Part shown: piece after piece, positions 38,795 through 47,123 of the stretch
Layout: each line of letters opens with the position of its first letter
Numbering within the stretch: position 1 is the stretch's first letter
NCBI GenBank assembly: GCA_963706685.1
Contig: CAVPMY010000014.1
Location: forward strand, 22,435 to 86,434
Source of the DNA: CADEEN01 sp963706685
GTDB lineage: Bacteria > Pseudomonadota > Gammaproteobacteria > Burkholderiales > Burkholderiaceae_C
Direction of reading: 5' to 3'
Length of the DNA: 64,000 bases
Translations under genes and position numbers: made by a program
The notes under the pieces: generated by a model
Told to the model about the DNA's origin: nothing
Seen by the model: the letters and a program-made list of their open reading frames with translations, nothing else
The model's database searches: none

Positions 38795-40778
38795 GAGCCA
38801 CTTTCCCACGGCTGTTCGAGCCGCTGCTCCTTGCGCCACCGCACGCTGCGCAACCGCATCGTCTTCGGCGCGCACACCGCCAACATGGCCGAGCAGGGCC
38901 TGCCCGGCGAGCGCCACCTCGGCTACTACCTCGAACGGGCGCGCGGTGGTGCGGCGATGATCGTCGTCGAACCGGTGCCGGTGCACCGCACGGCCGTGCT
39001 GACACGCGGCAACATGCGCGTCGCCGACGACGCCATCGTCGCGCCGCTGCGCCGCATCACCGAGGCCTGCCGGGCCGAAGGCGCGGTGATGATCCAGCAG
39101 CTCTATCACGTCGGCCAGCACGGCGACTTCGACAACTCCTACGCGCCGGCATGGTCGCCGTCGGGCCTGCCGTCGTACCACGACGCCGACGGCAGCCACG
39201 CCATGAGCGGCGCCGAGATCGAGGAGCTGATCGCCGGCTTCGTCGATGCGGCGTTGCGCGCGCAGCGTTGCGGCTTCGACGGCGTCGAAATCTTCGCTGC
39301 CTACAACGCGCTGGTCGACCAGTTCTGGCTGGCCTGGTCGAACCGGCGCGACGACGACTGGGGCGGCAGCTTCGACAAGCGCATGCGGTTCTCGCAGCTG
39401 CGTGCTGTCGCGCATCCGCGGCGCGGTCGGCGAGGACTTCATCATCGGCCTGGCGGTCAGCGTCGACGAGACCGTGGCTGCGGCGATGCAGATCGACGAG
39501 CTGTGCCGCATCGTCGCCTGGCACGACGAGCGCCGGCTGATGGACTACGTGAGCTGCGGCACCGGCAGTTATTTCAACTTCGGGCCGATCATTCCGACCT
39601 TCCAGTACGCCGACAAGCTCGGCGCGCCGTTCGCCGAAGCGCTGAAGCAGGTCGTGCGGCATGCGCGCGTGCAGGCCGAAAGCCAGATCCGCACGCCGGA
39701 AAACGCCGAGGCCGTGGTCGCCTCGGGCCAGGCCGACATGGTCAGCATCGTGCGCGGCCAGATCGCCGATCCGCACCTGGCCAACAAGGCGCGCGCCGGC
39801 CGTGCCGAGGACGTGCGCGGCTGCATCTCCTGCAATCAGATGTGCTGGGGCCGGCGCTCGCGCGACTACTGGATCTCCTGCCTGGTCAACCCGTCGGCGG
39901 GCCGTGAGTTCGAATGGGGCGGCGACCGCTTCGAGCGCAGCGCCGCACCACGCCATGTGCTCGTCGTCGGCGGCGGACCGGCGGGCCTCGAAGCGGCACG
40001 CGTGGCCGCCGAGCGCGGCCACCGCGTCACGCTGGCCGAAGCCACGCCCCGGCTCGGCGGTGCGTTCCGCCTCGCCGGCCTGCAGCCGCGGCGCTCGCAG
40101 ATCCTCGAGCTGATCGATTGGTACGAGCGCCAGTTGGCGCGGCTCGAGGTCGATGTGCGCATGAACAGCGCGCTCGATGCCGGCGAGGCGCTGGCCGTCG
40201 GCGCCGAAGCGGTGATCATTGCCACCGGATCGCAGCCGGCGATGACCGGCTTTCAGCGCCAGCTGCCGCAGCAGGACGTCCTGCCCGGCGTGCAGCGGCC
40301 CAATGTGTTCAGCATCGAGGACGTGATGGGGCGCGCAGCCCGGCCGGGGCAGCGCGTGCTGTTGATCGACGACGTCGGCGACTGGCGCGGCGGCGGCACG
40401 GCCTGGCACCTCGCCGAGGCCGGGCATGCGGTCACCGTGGTCACGCCGTGGCCGATGCTCGGCTACTGGATCCAGCGCACGGCCGGCGATGCGCCCTTGC
40501 GCGCCCGGCTGGCGCAACTCGGCGCGCGGGTGCTCACCGAATCGGTGGTCACGGCCTGGCATGGCGACGGCGCAAGCGTGCGCAGCCTGCTCGATGGGCG
40601 CGAGGCGCATGTCGACGCCGATACGCTGGTCCTGGCCACCACCAACCTGGCCGAGACGTCGCTGGCCGACGAACTCGAATCGTCCGGCGTCGAACTGCAC
40701 CGCATCGGCGACGCCGTGGCCGCGCGGCTGGCCGTGCACGCCATCTACGAAGGCCGCAAGACCGGCATGCAACTGTGA
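38779..40778 (+). CDS. Second FMN/FAD/4Fe-4S demethylase (two +1 shifts)
   Basis: About 665 residues, related to the preceding gene and to DgcA/trimethylamine dehydrogenase. It starts PRLFEPLLLRHRTLRNRIVFG, then MIVVEPVPVHRTAVLTRGNM, CGFDGVEIFAAYNALVDQFW, a 4Fe-4S motif CISCNQMCWGRRSRDYWISC, and the C-terminal FAD domain VLVVGGGPAGLEAARVAAERG and VIIATGSQPAMTGFQRQL. One base is extra near 38830 and one near 39404. GTG 38779 lies within the end of the previous gene, which indicates coupling. The two enzymes may demethylate successive intermediates (e.g. dimethylglycine and sarcosine, or N-methylproline); order is not determinable here. Confidence 0.85.
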
Positions 40779-41746
40779 GTCCGCGCTGGGTCGGCGCGCC
40801 GGAGATCGCCCGCTGCCTGACGTGGCCGGCGCTGATCGAGCACCTGCGCCAGGCCCATCGGGCCGAGCCGGCGCTGGCGCAGCGCCTGTCGATGTCGCAC
40901 AGGCCCGCGCCCGGCGTGGCCGAGCAGGCGCTGCTGCTGCTGCCCGCATGGCGCCCCGGACAGGCGCTGGGTGTCAAGCTGGTGAGCTCGTTTCCCGACA
41001 ACCGGCACGCGCCCGCGGTGCAGGCGCTGTATGTGCTCTTCGACGGCCGCGACGGCGCGCCGCGACTGCTGCTCGACGGCACCGCGCTGACGTACTGGAA
41101 GACCGCGGCCGACTCGGCGCTGGCCGCCGACTATCTGGCGCGCCGCGACGCGGCCACGCTGCTGATGGTGGGCGCCGGCGCCCTGGCGCCGTACCTGGCC
41201 CAGGCGTACCGGGCCGTGCGGCCGTCGCTGCAACGCATCCGCCTGTGGAACCGCACGCCGTCGCGTTGCGCCGCATTGGCCGCGCAACTGGGCGCCGCCG
41301 GCCTCGCCCACCTCGACATTGCGACGGTCGACGATCTGCAAGCGGCGGTGGCGCAGGCCGACGTCGTCTGCTGCGCCACCGGCGCCCGCCAGCCGCTGGT
41401 CCGCGGCGCGTGGCTGCGCGAGGGCGCGCACCTCGATCTCGTCGGCGGCTTCACCCCCGACATGCGCGAGGCCGACGACGACGCCGTGCGCCGCGCGCGC
41501 GCCTTTGTCGATTGCCGGACCAGCACGATCGCAGTCGTCGGCGACCTGACGCAACCGATCGCGGCCGGCGTGCTGCGGCCCGAGGACATCGAAGGCGACC
41601 TGTTCGACCTGTGCAGCGGCCGCGTCGGCGGCCGCGGCAGCCGGCAGGAGAACACCTGGTTCAAGTCCGGTGGCGGCGCCCACCTGGATCTGATGACAGC
41701 GCAGTTCGTGGCCGAGCGGCTCGATGGGGCTCCCGCGACGCCGTGA
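40775..41746 (+). CDS. Ornithine cyclodeaminase / mu-crystallin family protein
   Basis: 323-residue NAD-binding protein with the Rossmann segment LLMVGAGALAPYLAQAYRA, an upstream LPAWRPGQALGVKLVSSFPD segment and a DLVGGFTPDMREADDD loop with the acidic ligand of the nicotinamide site. It starts GTG 40775, overlapping the demethylase stop by 4 bases (GTGA). In proline-related clusters such proteins act as 1-pyrroline-2-carboxylate reductases or as ornithine cyclodeaminases. Here coupling to N-methyl-amino-acid demethylases suggests formation or use of proline. Substrate unproven. Confidence 0.85.
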   Translation: MSPRWVGAPEIARCLTWPALIEHLRQAHRAEPALAQRLSMSHRPAPGVAEQALLLLPAWRPGQALGVKLVSSFPDNRHAPAVQALYVLFDGRDGAPRLLLDGTALTYWKTAADSALAADYLARRDAATLLMVGAGALAPYLAQAYRAVRPSLQRIRLWNRTPSRCAALAAQLGAAGLAHLDIATVDDLQAAVAQADVVCCATGARQPLVRGAWLREGAHLDLVGGFTPDMREADDDAVRRARAFVDCRTSTIAVVGDLTQPIAAGVLRPEDIEGDLFDLCSGRVGGRGSRQENTWFKSGGGAHLDLMTAQFVAERLDGAPATP

Positions 41747-41776
41747 CGTGCCTGCCGCCTGTGCGCGTTGCTGCGC

Positions 41777-42724
41777 TCAGCCGCTGGTGCGCTCGATCCC
41801 CCGCATCGCCAGTGCACCGGCAACGGCCAGCGTCAGCAGGCCGAGCAGCGCCAGCGCGTCGGGCCGTTCGCCGAACAGCACGACACCCCAGGCCACCGAA
41901 AACCCCAGGTAGCTGTACTCGAAGACCGAGACCAAAGGCGGTGGCGCAATCTGGTAGGCCCGAATGACGCACAGGCTGGTGGTCAACATCAACGCGGCCA
42001 GCACGGCAACGGTGACCAGCGAACGCGCCGACGTGCCCGACCAGCCGGTCAGCAGGAAGGGCCAGCGCTGTGCGAGTTCGGCGGGCGGCGCAAACGCCAT
42101 CACCGCCAAGGAACCGACCGTGCCCAGGGCGAGCAACAGCAAGCCGAGCGACAAGGCCATCACGGACGGATCGACCGTTGGGCACTTGCGGCTGGTCACG
42201 AGCGCGGCCAGTGCATAGAACAGTGCTGCGAGCATCGGCAGCAGTGCCAGCGGCGTGAACAGGCCGGAGCCGGGCCGCAGCACCAGCAGCACGCCGACAA
42301 AGCCCACGGCGACCGCGGCCCATTGCCTGGGGCTCACCGGCACGCGCAAGGCCAGCGCCGACAGCAGGGTCACGAACAGCGGCACGGTGTAGATGGCCGC
42401 CGCGAATGCCGCCAGCGGCATGGCCGGCAAGGCCACGTACATCGACAGGTACATCGCACAAAACAGGCCGCCGCGCACCAGCACCCAGCGCTCGAAGGCG
42501 CCGGCCAACGGCAGGCGTCGACGCGTCAGCACCACCGCCAGCACCACGATCACCAGCACCGATCGCAACACGAACATCTGCCACAGCGAGATCGAGTCGC
42601 TGGCGTGCTTGATCAGCGCATCGGCGCTGGCGGCGCTGAAGACGGCCAGCACCGCCAACGCCGCGCCCCGCGAAGGGTTGGCTCGGTGCGGCAGGCTGGG
42701 CGCCGTCGCGGCGGAACGGTTCAT
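41777..42724 (-). CDS. EamA-family (DMT) drug/metabolite transporter
   Basis: A 315-residue inner-membrane protein with ten predicted TM segments in two EamA repeats (for example ALAVLAVFSAASADALIKHA, VLVIVVLAVVLTRRR, LALLPMLAALFYALAALV, SYLGFSVAWGVVLFGE). The GERPDALALLGLLTLAVAGAL ending is typical of the family. The substrate is unknown. Convergent with the ornithine-cyclodeaminase-like gene and divergent from the corrinoid gene. Start ATG 42724. Confidence 0.85.
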   Translation of the reverse strand: MNRSAATAPSLPHRANPSRGAALAVLAVFSAASADALIKHASDSISLWQMFVLRSVLVIVVLAVVLTRRRLPLAGAFERWVLVRGGLFCAMYLSMYVALPAMPLAAFAAAIYTVPLFVTLLSALALRVPVSPRQWAAVAVGFVGVLLVLRPGSGLFTPLALLPMLAALFYALAALVTSRKCPTVDPSVMALSLGLLLLALGTVGSLAVMAFAPPAELAQRWPFLLTGWSGTSARSLVTVAVLAALMLTTSLCVIRAYQIAPPPLVSVFEYSYLGFSVAWGVVLFGERPDALALLGLLTLAVAGALAMRGIERTSG

Positions 42725-42939
42725 CAGGTGGGCGCGAGCCTGGCAACGATGGGCGATTGTGCTGCCGGGCGCGCTGCCGTCATGCATCGCAGCGACGCAC
42801 CGTGACTGCGGCGCGACAGCGTTGCGCTGTCGCCGCCCGAGGCTCGTGTCGCGGCGCGGCAACCCCCGGTCGCTTCCCTGTCAGTGCCCGCAACGAGCCC
42901 CCCGTAGCATCTCGCGCAGCCACCTCCTGAGAGTCTTCC

Positions 42940-43644
42940 ATGTCCGACGCCGACGACGATCTCGACCTCAACACGCTCGACGATGACGAGCTGGTCGAGC
43001 AGGTCCACGACGACCTGTACAACGGCTTGCGCGACGAGGTGCTCGAGGCCACCAACATTTTCCTCAAGCGCGGCTGGGGCCCCGACCGCGTGCTCAACGA
43101 GGCCCTGGTCGAAGGCATGCGCATCGTCGGCGTCGACTTCCGCGACGGCATCCTGTTCGTGCCCGAGGTGCTGCTGGCGGCCAATGCGATGAAGGGCGGC
43201 ATGGAGATCCTGCGCCCGCTGCTGGCCGAAACCGGCGCCGAGCCGATCGGCAAGATGGTCATCGGCACCGTCAAGGGCGACATCCACGACATCGGCAAGA
43301 ACCTGGTGTCGATGATGATGGAAGGCGCCGGCTTCGAAGTCATCGACATCGGCATCAACAACCCGGTCGAGAACTACCTTGCCGCGCTGGACAAGCACAA
43401 GCCCGACATCCTCGGCATGTCGGCGCTGCTGACCACCACCATGCCCTACATGAAGGTGGTCATCGACACGATGAAGGAAAAGGGCCTGCGCGACGACTAC
43501 ATCGTGCTGGTCGGCGGCGCGCCGCTGAACGAGGAGTTCGGCAAGGCCGTCGGCGCCGACGCCTACTGCCGCGACGCGGCGGTGGCCGTGGAGACCGCCA
43601 AGGCGCTGATCGCGGCGCGACGCGCCGCCCGCGCTGCGGCCTGA
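42940..43644 (+). CDS. Corrinoid (B12-binding) methyltransferase protein, MtgC/MtbC-like
   Basis: A 234-residue protein that carries the methyl group on cobalt. It has an N-terminal acidic cap and helical B12-binding cap domain (DELVEQVHDDLYNGLRDEVL), the D114-x-H116-x2-G119 lower axial ligand motif in GDIHDIGKN, then LGMSALLTTTMPYMK and IVLVGGAPLNEEFGKAVGAD. Likely methylated by methyltransferase 1 and/or 2 and demethylated by the methyl-THF-type enzyme at 46166. The start ATG is preceded by weak CCTGAGAG. First gene of the corrinoid module; frame intact. Confidence 0.95.
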   Translation: MSDADDDLDLNTLDDDELVEQVHDDLYNGLRDEVLEATNIFLKRGWGPDRVLNEALVEGMRIVGVDFRDGILFVPEVLLAANAMKGGMEILRPLLAETGAEPIGKMVIGTVKGDIHDIGKNLVSMMMEGAGFEVIDIGINNPVENYLAALDKHKPDILGMSALLTTTMPYMKVVIDTMKEKGLRDDYIVLVGGAPLNEEFGKAVGADAYCRDAAVAVETAKALIAARRAARAAA

Positions 43645-43664
43645 GCGCTGAGCGGGACGCGGTC

Positions 43665-44275
43665 GTGTCGCACGCGCCGCGCACCTTGCTCATTGCCTGT
43701 GGCGCCCTGGCCCGGGAGATCATCGCCTTGAAGACGGCACACCAGTGGCAGCACCTGGACGTGCAGTGCCTGCCGGCCGAACTGCACAACCGGCCGGAGA
43801 CGATTCCTGCGGCCGTGCGCGCGCAGATCGCGGCCCACCGCCAGAGTACGCGCAGATGTATCGTCGTCTACGCCGATTGCGGCACCGGCGGCCTGCTCGA
43901 CCGCGTGCTCGAAGAGGAACATGTCGAGCGCATCGGCGGCGCCCATTGCTACGACTTCTACGCCGGCGCGGCGGCCTTCGAACGCCTGCACGACGACGAG
44001 CCGGGCAGCTTCTACCTCACCGACTTCCTGCTGCGCCATTTCGATCGGCTGGTCATCCGCGCCCTCGGCATCGACCGCCATCCGCAACTGCGGGACCAGT
44101 ACTTCGGCAACTACAAGCGCCTGGTCTACCTGGCGCAGACTGCCGCCCACCGACGAGGCGGTGCGCGCTGGCCCAGGCCGCGGCCGACCGATTGGGACTG
44201 GCGCTCGACGTGCGGCACACCGGCTATGGCGAGCTCGAGTCGAGCCTGGCGCCGCGTGCATCGAGCAGGCGATGA
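43665..44275 (+). CDS. DUF1638 domain protein (two +1 shifts)
   Basis: About 202 residues. Conserved features are LLIACGALAREIIALK, RCIVVYADCGTGGLLDRVL, GGAHCYDFYAG and YLTDFLLRHFDRLVIRALG, which define DUF1638. After extra bases near 44141 and 44167 the end becomes LPPTDEAVRLAQAAADRLG and TGYGELESSLAPRASSRR. The function is unknown, but the family recurs beside corrinoid methyltransferase genes in archaea and bacteria. Its cysteines may bind a metal or the corrinoid. It begins with GTG 43665, 20 bases after the corrinoid gene. Confidence 0.75.
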
Positions 44276-44276
44276 C

Positions 44277-44630
44277 ATGGCCTCACTGAGCGTGATCTCG
44301 TGGCGCGACATCCCGTCGCAGGTCGTGGCCAAGCGCGGCCGCGAGACGGCCAAGGCGATGCTGTCGCAGCGCTTCCAGGAAGCCGTCGACCGCGCCGCGA
44401 TGCGCGCCGGCAAGACCAGTTCGGCGGCCTACATCGCCGATTGGACGCGCTCGGCGCCGCAAGCCTGCGGCGACGATCTGCAGGCCGCGGCGCAGGCCGA
44501 AGCGCAGCGCCTGGAAGCCACCTACAGCGACGACGATCTGCTGCGCCTGATCCGCGCCCACGGCGTCGACGAGACCAAGCCCGGCGCGGCGTCCGCTGCT
44601 CCGGGCGCCGAGGGCACAGGAAGCGACTGA
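44277..44630 (+). CDS. PF13769 'virulence factor' family protein
   Basis: 117 residues, small and soluble: SVISWRDIPSQVVAKRGRETA, LSQRFQEAVDRAAMRAGKTS, AYIADWTRSAPQACGDDL and LIRAHGVDE. The label 'virulence factor' comes from a database family and has no established basis; the conserved neighbourhood with DUF1638 and corrinoid methyltransferase genes points to a role in methyl transfer. The stop overlaps the next start by one base (TGATG). Start ATG 44277 lies 1 base after the DUF1638 stop. Confidence 0.75.
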   Translation: MASLSVISWRDIPSQVVAKRGRETAKAMLSQRFQEAVDRAAMRAGKTSSAAYIADWTRSAPQACGDDLQAAAQAEAQRLEATYSDDDLLRLIRAHGVDETKPGAASAAPGAEGTGSD

Positions 44631-45112
44631 TGTACGCGGCACGCCAGTGGTCGGTGCGCCATGCCCGCGGCCTCGAACGCTTCTATGCCGCCTTCGAGCG
44701 CCTGGTCGTGGGCCTGCATCCGCTGTGGCGCCGCATCGGCTACGCCGCGTCTCGAAAAGCCGGTGGCCGCGGTCGAGAAGGCGGTCAAGGGCCTGCTGTT
44801 CGACTGCCAGATGTGCGGCCAGTGCGTGCTCAGCGCGACCGGCATGTCGTGCCCGATGAACTGCCCGAAGCAGATTGCGCAACGGCCCTTGCGGCGGCGT
44901 GCGCGCCAACGGCAACTGCGAGGTCAAGCCCGAGATGCGCTGCGTCTGGGTCGACGGCTTGCGCGGCAGCCAGCGCATGCACGACGGGCGGCAGGCGATC
45001 CACGTCGTGCAATGCGGCGGTCGACCGCCGGCTGCAGGGCCGCTCGGCCTGGCTCGCGGTGGCGCGGGAAAAGACCACGGGATCTTCGGCCATGGTCCAG
45101 GCCTCGCCATGA
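44630..45112 (+). CDS. metV: MetV-type methylenetetrahydrofolate reductase C-terminal (Fe-S/Zn) protein (three +1 shifts)
   Basis: About 159 residues. Eleven cysteines are concentrated in the middle: FDCQMCGQCVLSATGMSCP, then NCPKQLRNGPCGGVRANGNC and MRCVWVDG, the pattern of the MTHFR_C domain (PF12225). In acetogenic bacteria, MetV pairs with MetF and lies beside or is fused with it. Extra bases near 44748, 44874 and 45019 break the frame, and removing them gives YAALEKPVAAVEKAVKG, the correct cysteine spacing and AVDRRLQGRSAWLAVAREK. It overlaps metF (ATGA). MetVF here would oxidise methyl-THF to methylene-THF. Confidence 0.8.
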   Translation: MYAARQWSVRHARGLERFYAAFERLVVGLHPLWRRIGYAASRKAGGRGREGGQGPAVRLPDVRPVRAQRDRHVVPDELPEADCATALAAACAPTATARSSPRCAASGSTACAAASACTTGGRRSTSCNAAVDRRLQGRSAWLAVAREKTTGSSAMVQASP

Positions 45113-46143
45113 ACTTCGAAGACGAGCCGGTCCCCGGCTATCCGCTGCCGATCCTGCCCGGCCACGTCTCGCCGGGCCGCCTCGAGCGCGTGCTGCGCGC
45201 CGGCGCGTTCGCCGTCACCGCCGAACTCGATCCGCCCGATTCGGCCGATCCGACCGAGGTCTACCAGCGCGCGCGCGTCTTCGACGGCTGTCGTCGACGC
45301 CATCAACGCCACCGACGGCAGCGGCGCCAACTGCCACATGTCGAGCCTGGCCGTCTGCGCGCTGCTGACACGCATCGGCTACGCGCCGGTGATGCAGATC
45401 TCCTGCCGCGACAGGAACCGCATCGCCATCCAGGGCGACATCCTCGGCGGCGCGGCGATGGGCGTGTGCCAACATGCTCTGCCTGACCGGCGACGGCGTG
45501 CAGGCCGGCGACCATCCGCAGGCCAAGCCGGTGTTCGACCTCGACTGCATGTCGCTGCTGCGACATCGCGCGCAGCTGCGCGACGATCACCGTTTCGAGA
45601 GCGGCCGCAAGATCACGCATGCGCCGCGCGTCTTCTTCGGCGCCGCCGCCAACCCCTTCGCGCCGCCCTTCGACTGGCGCGCCGCAGCGCACTCGCCAAG
45701 AAGATCGCCGCCGGCGCGCAGTTCGTGCAGACCCAGTACTGCTACGACGTGCCGCGGCTGCGCGAGTACATGCGCCAGCGTCGACGATCTCGGCCTGCTC
45801 GAGGACCGAAGGTCTTCATCCTGGTCGGCGTCGGGCCGCTGCGCTCGGCCAAGGCGGCCGAGTGGATGCGCAGCAACGTGCCCGGCGTGCACATCCCCGA
45901 CAGCGTCATCGCGCGCATGAGCGGCGCCGACAACCCGGCGCAGCGAAGGGCGCCAGCTGTGCATCGAGCTGATCCAGGAGGTGCGCGAGATCAAGGGCGT
46001 GTCGCGGCGTGCACGTCATGGCCTACCGCCAGGAAGAGGCGGTGGCCGAAATCATCGAGCGCTCGGCCGTGCTCGGTGGGCGCGTGCCCTGGTTCCCCGA
46101 TCGCGCAGTGCGTCAACGACAACCACAGCAAGTCGCCGCCTGA
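45109..46143 (+). CDS. metF: MetF-type methylenetetrahydrofolate reductase (multiple single-base indels)
   Basis: FAD-dependent interconversion of methylene-THF and methyl-THF. The (beta/alpha)8 barrel starts AFAVTAELDPPDSADPTEV, with DAINATDGSGANCHMSS, GYAPVMQISCRDRNRIA, GVCNMLCLTGDGVQAGDHP, FVQTQYCYDVPRLREYM and GVHVMAYRQEEAVAEII. At least eight indels, mostly +1, break the frame between 45290 and 46100. The end is uncertain: stop TGA 46141-46143 leaves 22 bases with AAGGAG for the next gene, but another indel near 46137 is needed. About 340 residues. It would work in the oxidative direction for C1 assimilation or respiration. Confidence 0.78.
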
Positions 46144-46165
46144 GGCAGCACAAGGAGACAACGAC

Positions 46166-47112
46166 ATGACCGACACCGTCATCAGCTCGGCCACCCGCGA
46201 GGTCGTCATCGGCTTCGACCGCCCTTTCGTCATCATCGGCGAGCGCATCAACCCGACCGGGCGCAAGATCCTCGCCGCCGAGATGACGGCCGGCGACTTC
46301 AGCCGCGTCGAGGCCGATGCGCTCGCGCAGGTCGCGGCCGGCGCGCAGATGCTCGACGTCAACGCCGGCATCCCGCTGGCCGACGAGCCGGCGCTTGCTG
46401 GCCCGCGCGATCCAGCTGGTGCAGTCGATCACCGACGTGCCGCTGTCGATCGACTCGTCGATCGTCGCCGCGCTCGAAGCGGGTCTGGCGGTCTACAAGG
46501 GCAAGGCGCTGGTCAACTCGGTCACCGGCGAGGAAGACCGGCTCGAGGTCGTGCTGCCGCTGGTCAAGAAGTACGGCGCGGCGGTGGTCGCGATCTCCAA
46601 CGACGAGACCGGCATCTCCGAGGACCCGGACGTGCGCTTCGAGGTCGCCAAGAAGATCGTCGACCGCGCGGCCGACTACGGCATCCCGGCCTGCGACGTC
46701 GTGGTCGATCCGCTGGTCATGCCGATCGGCGCCGATCAACCGGCCGGCCGCGCAGGTCATGCACCTGGTGCAGCGCCTGCGCAACGAGCTGCAAGGTCAA
46801 CACCACCTGCGGCGCCTCCAACATCAGCTTCGGCCTGCCCGAGCGCAACGGCATCAACGCCGCGTTCCTGACCATGGCCATCGGCGCCGGCATGACCTCG
46901 GCGATCACCAACCCGCTGCACGAGGAAGTGCATGCGCGCGGTGCATGGGTGCCGACGTGATGATGGGTCACGACCCGGATTGCATGCGCTGGATCCGCAA
47001 GATGCGCAGCGAGCCGCCGGCGGGCGCCGCCGGCGACGCCGCACGCGGCCGCCGCGAGTCGCTGCGCTCGCGGCGTGTCGCCGCAGCAGCCGACGCCGGC
47101 AAGACAGGCTGA
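46166..47112 (+). CDS. Methyltetrahydrofolate:corrinoid methyltransferase (MtgA/AcsE-like; several +1 shifts)
   Basis: Moves the methyl group between the corrinoid protein and THF. The dihydropteroate-synthase-like barrel shows VIIGERINPTGRKILAAEM, GAQMLDVNAGIPL, DVPLSIDSSIVAALEAG, NSVTGEEDRLEVVLPLV and NTTCGASNISFGLPER. That region holds the conserved Asn/Asp folate ligands. Extra bases near 46395, 46738, 46791, 46933 and 46940 break the frame; repaired length about 313 residues. The Arg/Ala-rich tail is unusual. AAGGAG is 8 bases before ATG. It follows metF in one transcript and precedes the activator. Confidence 0.82.
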
Positions 47113-47123
47113 GCGCAGCAGCG

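Noticed and set aside
42725..42939. Cobalamin riboswitch before the corrinoid gene
   Set aside because: I looked for a B12-box-like element in the 215 bases upstream and saw none that I can support.
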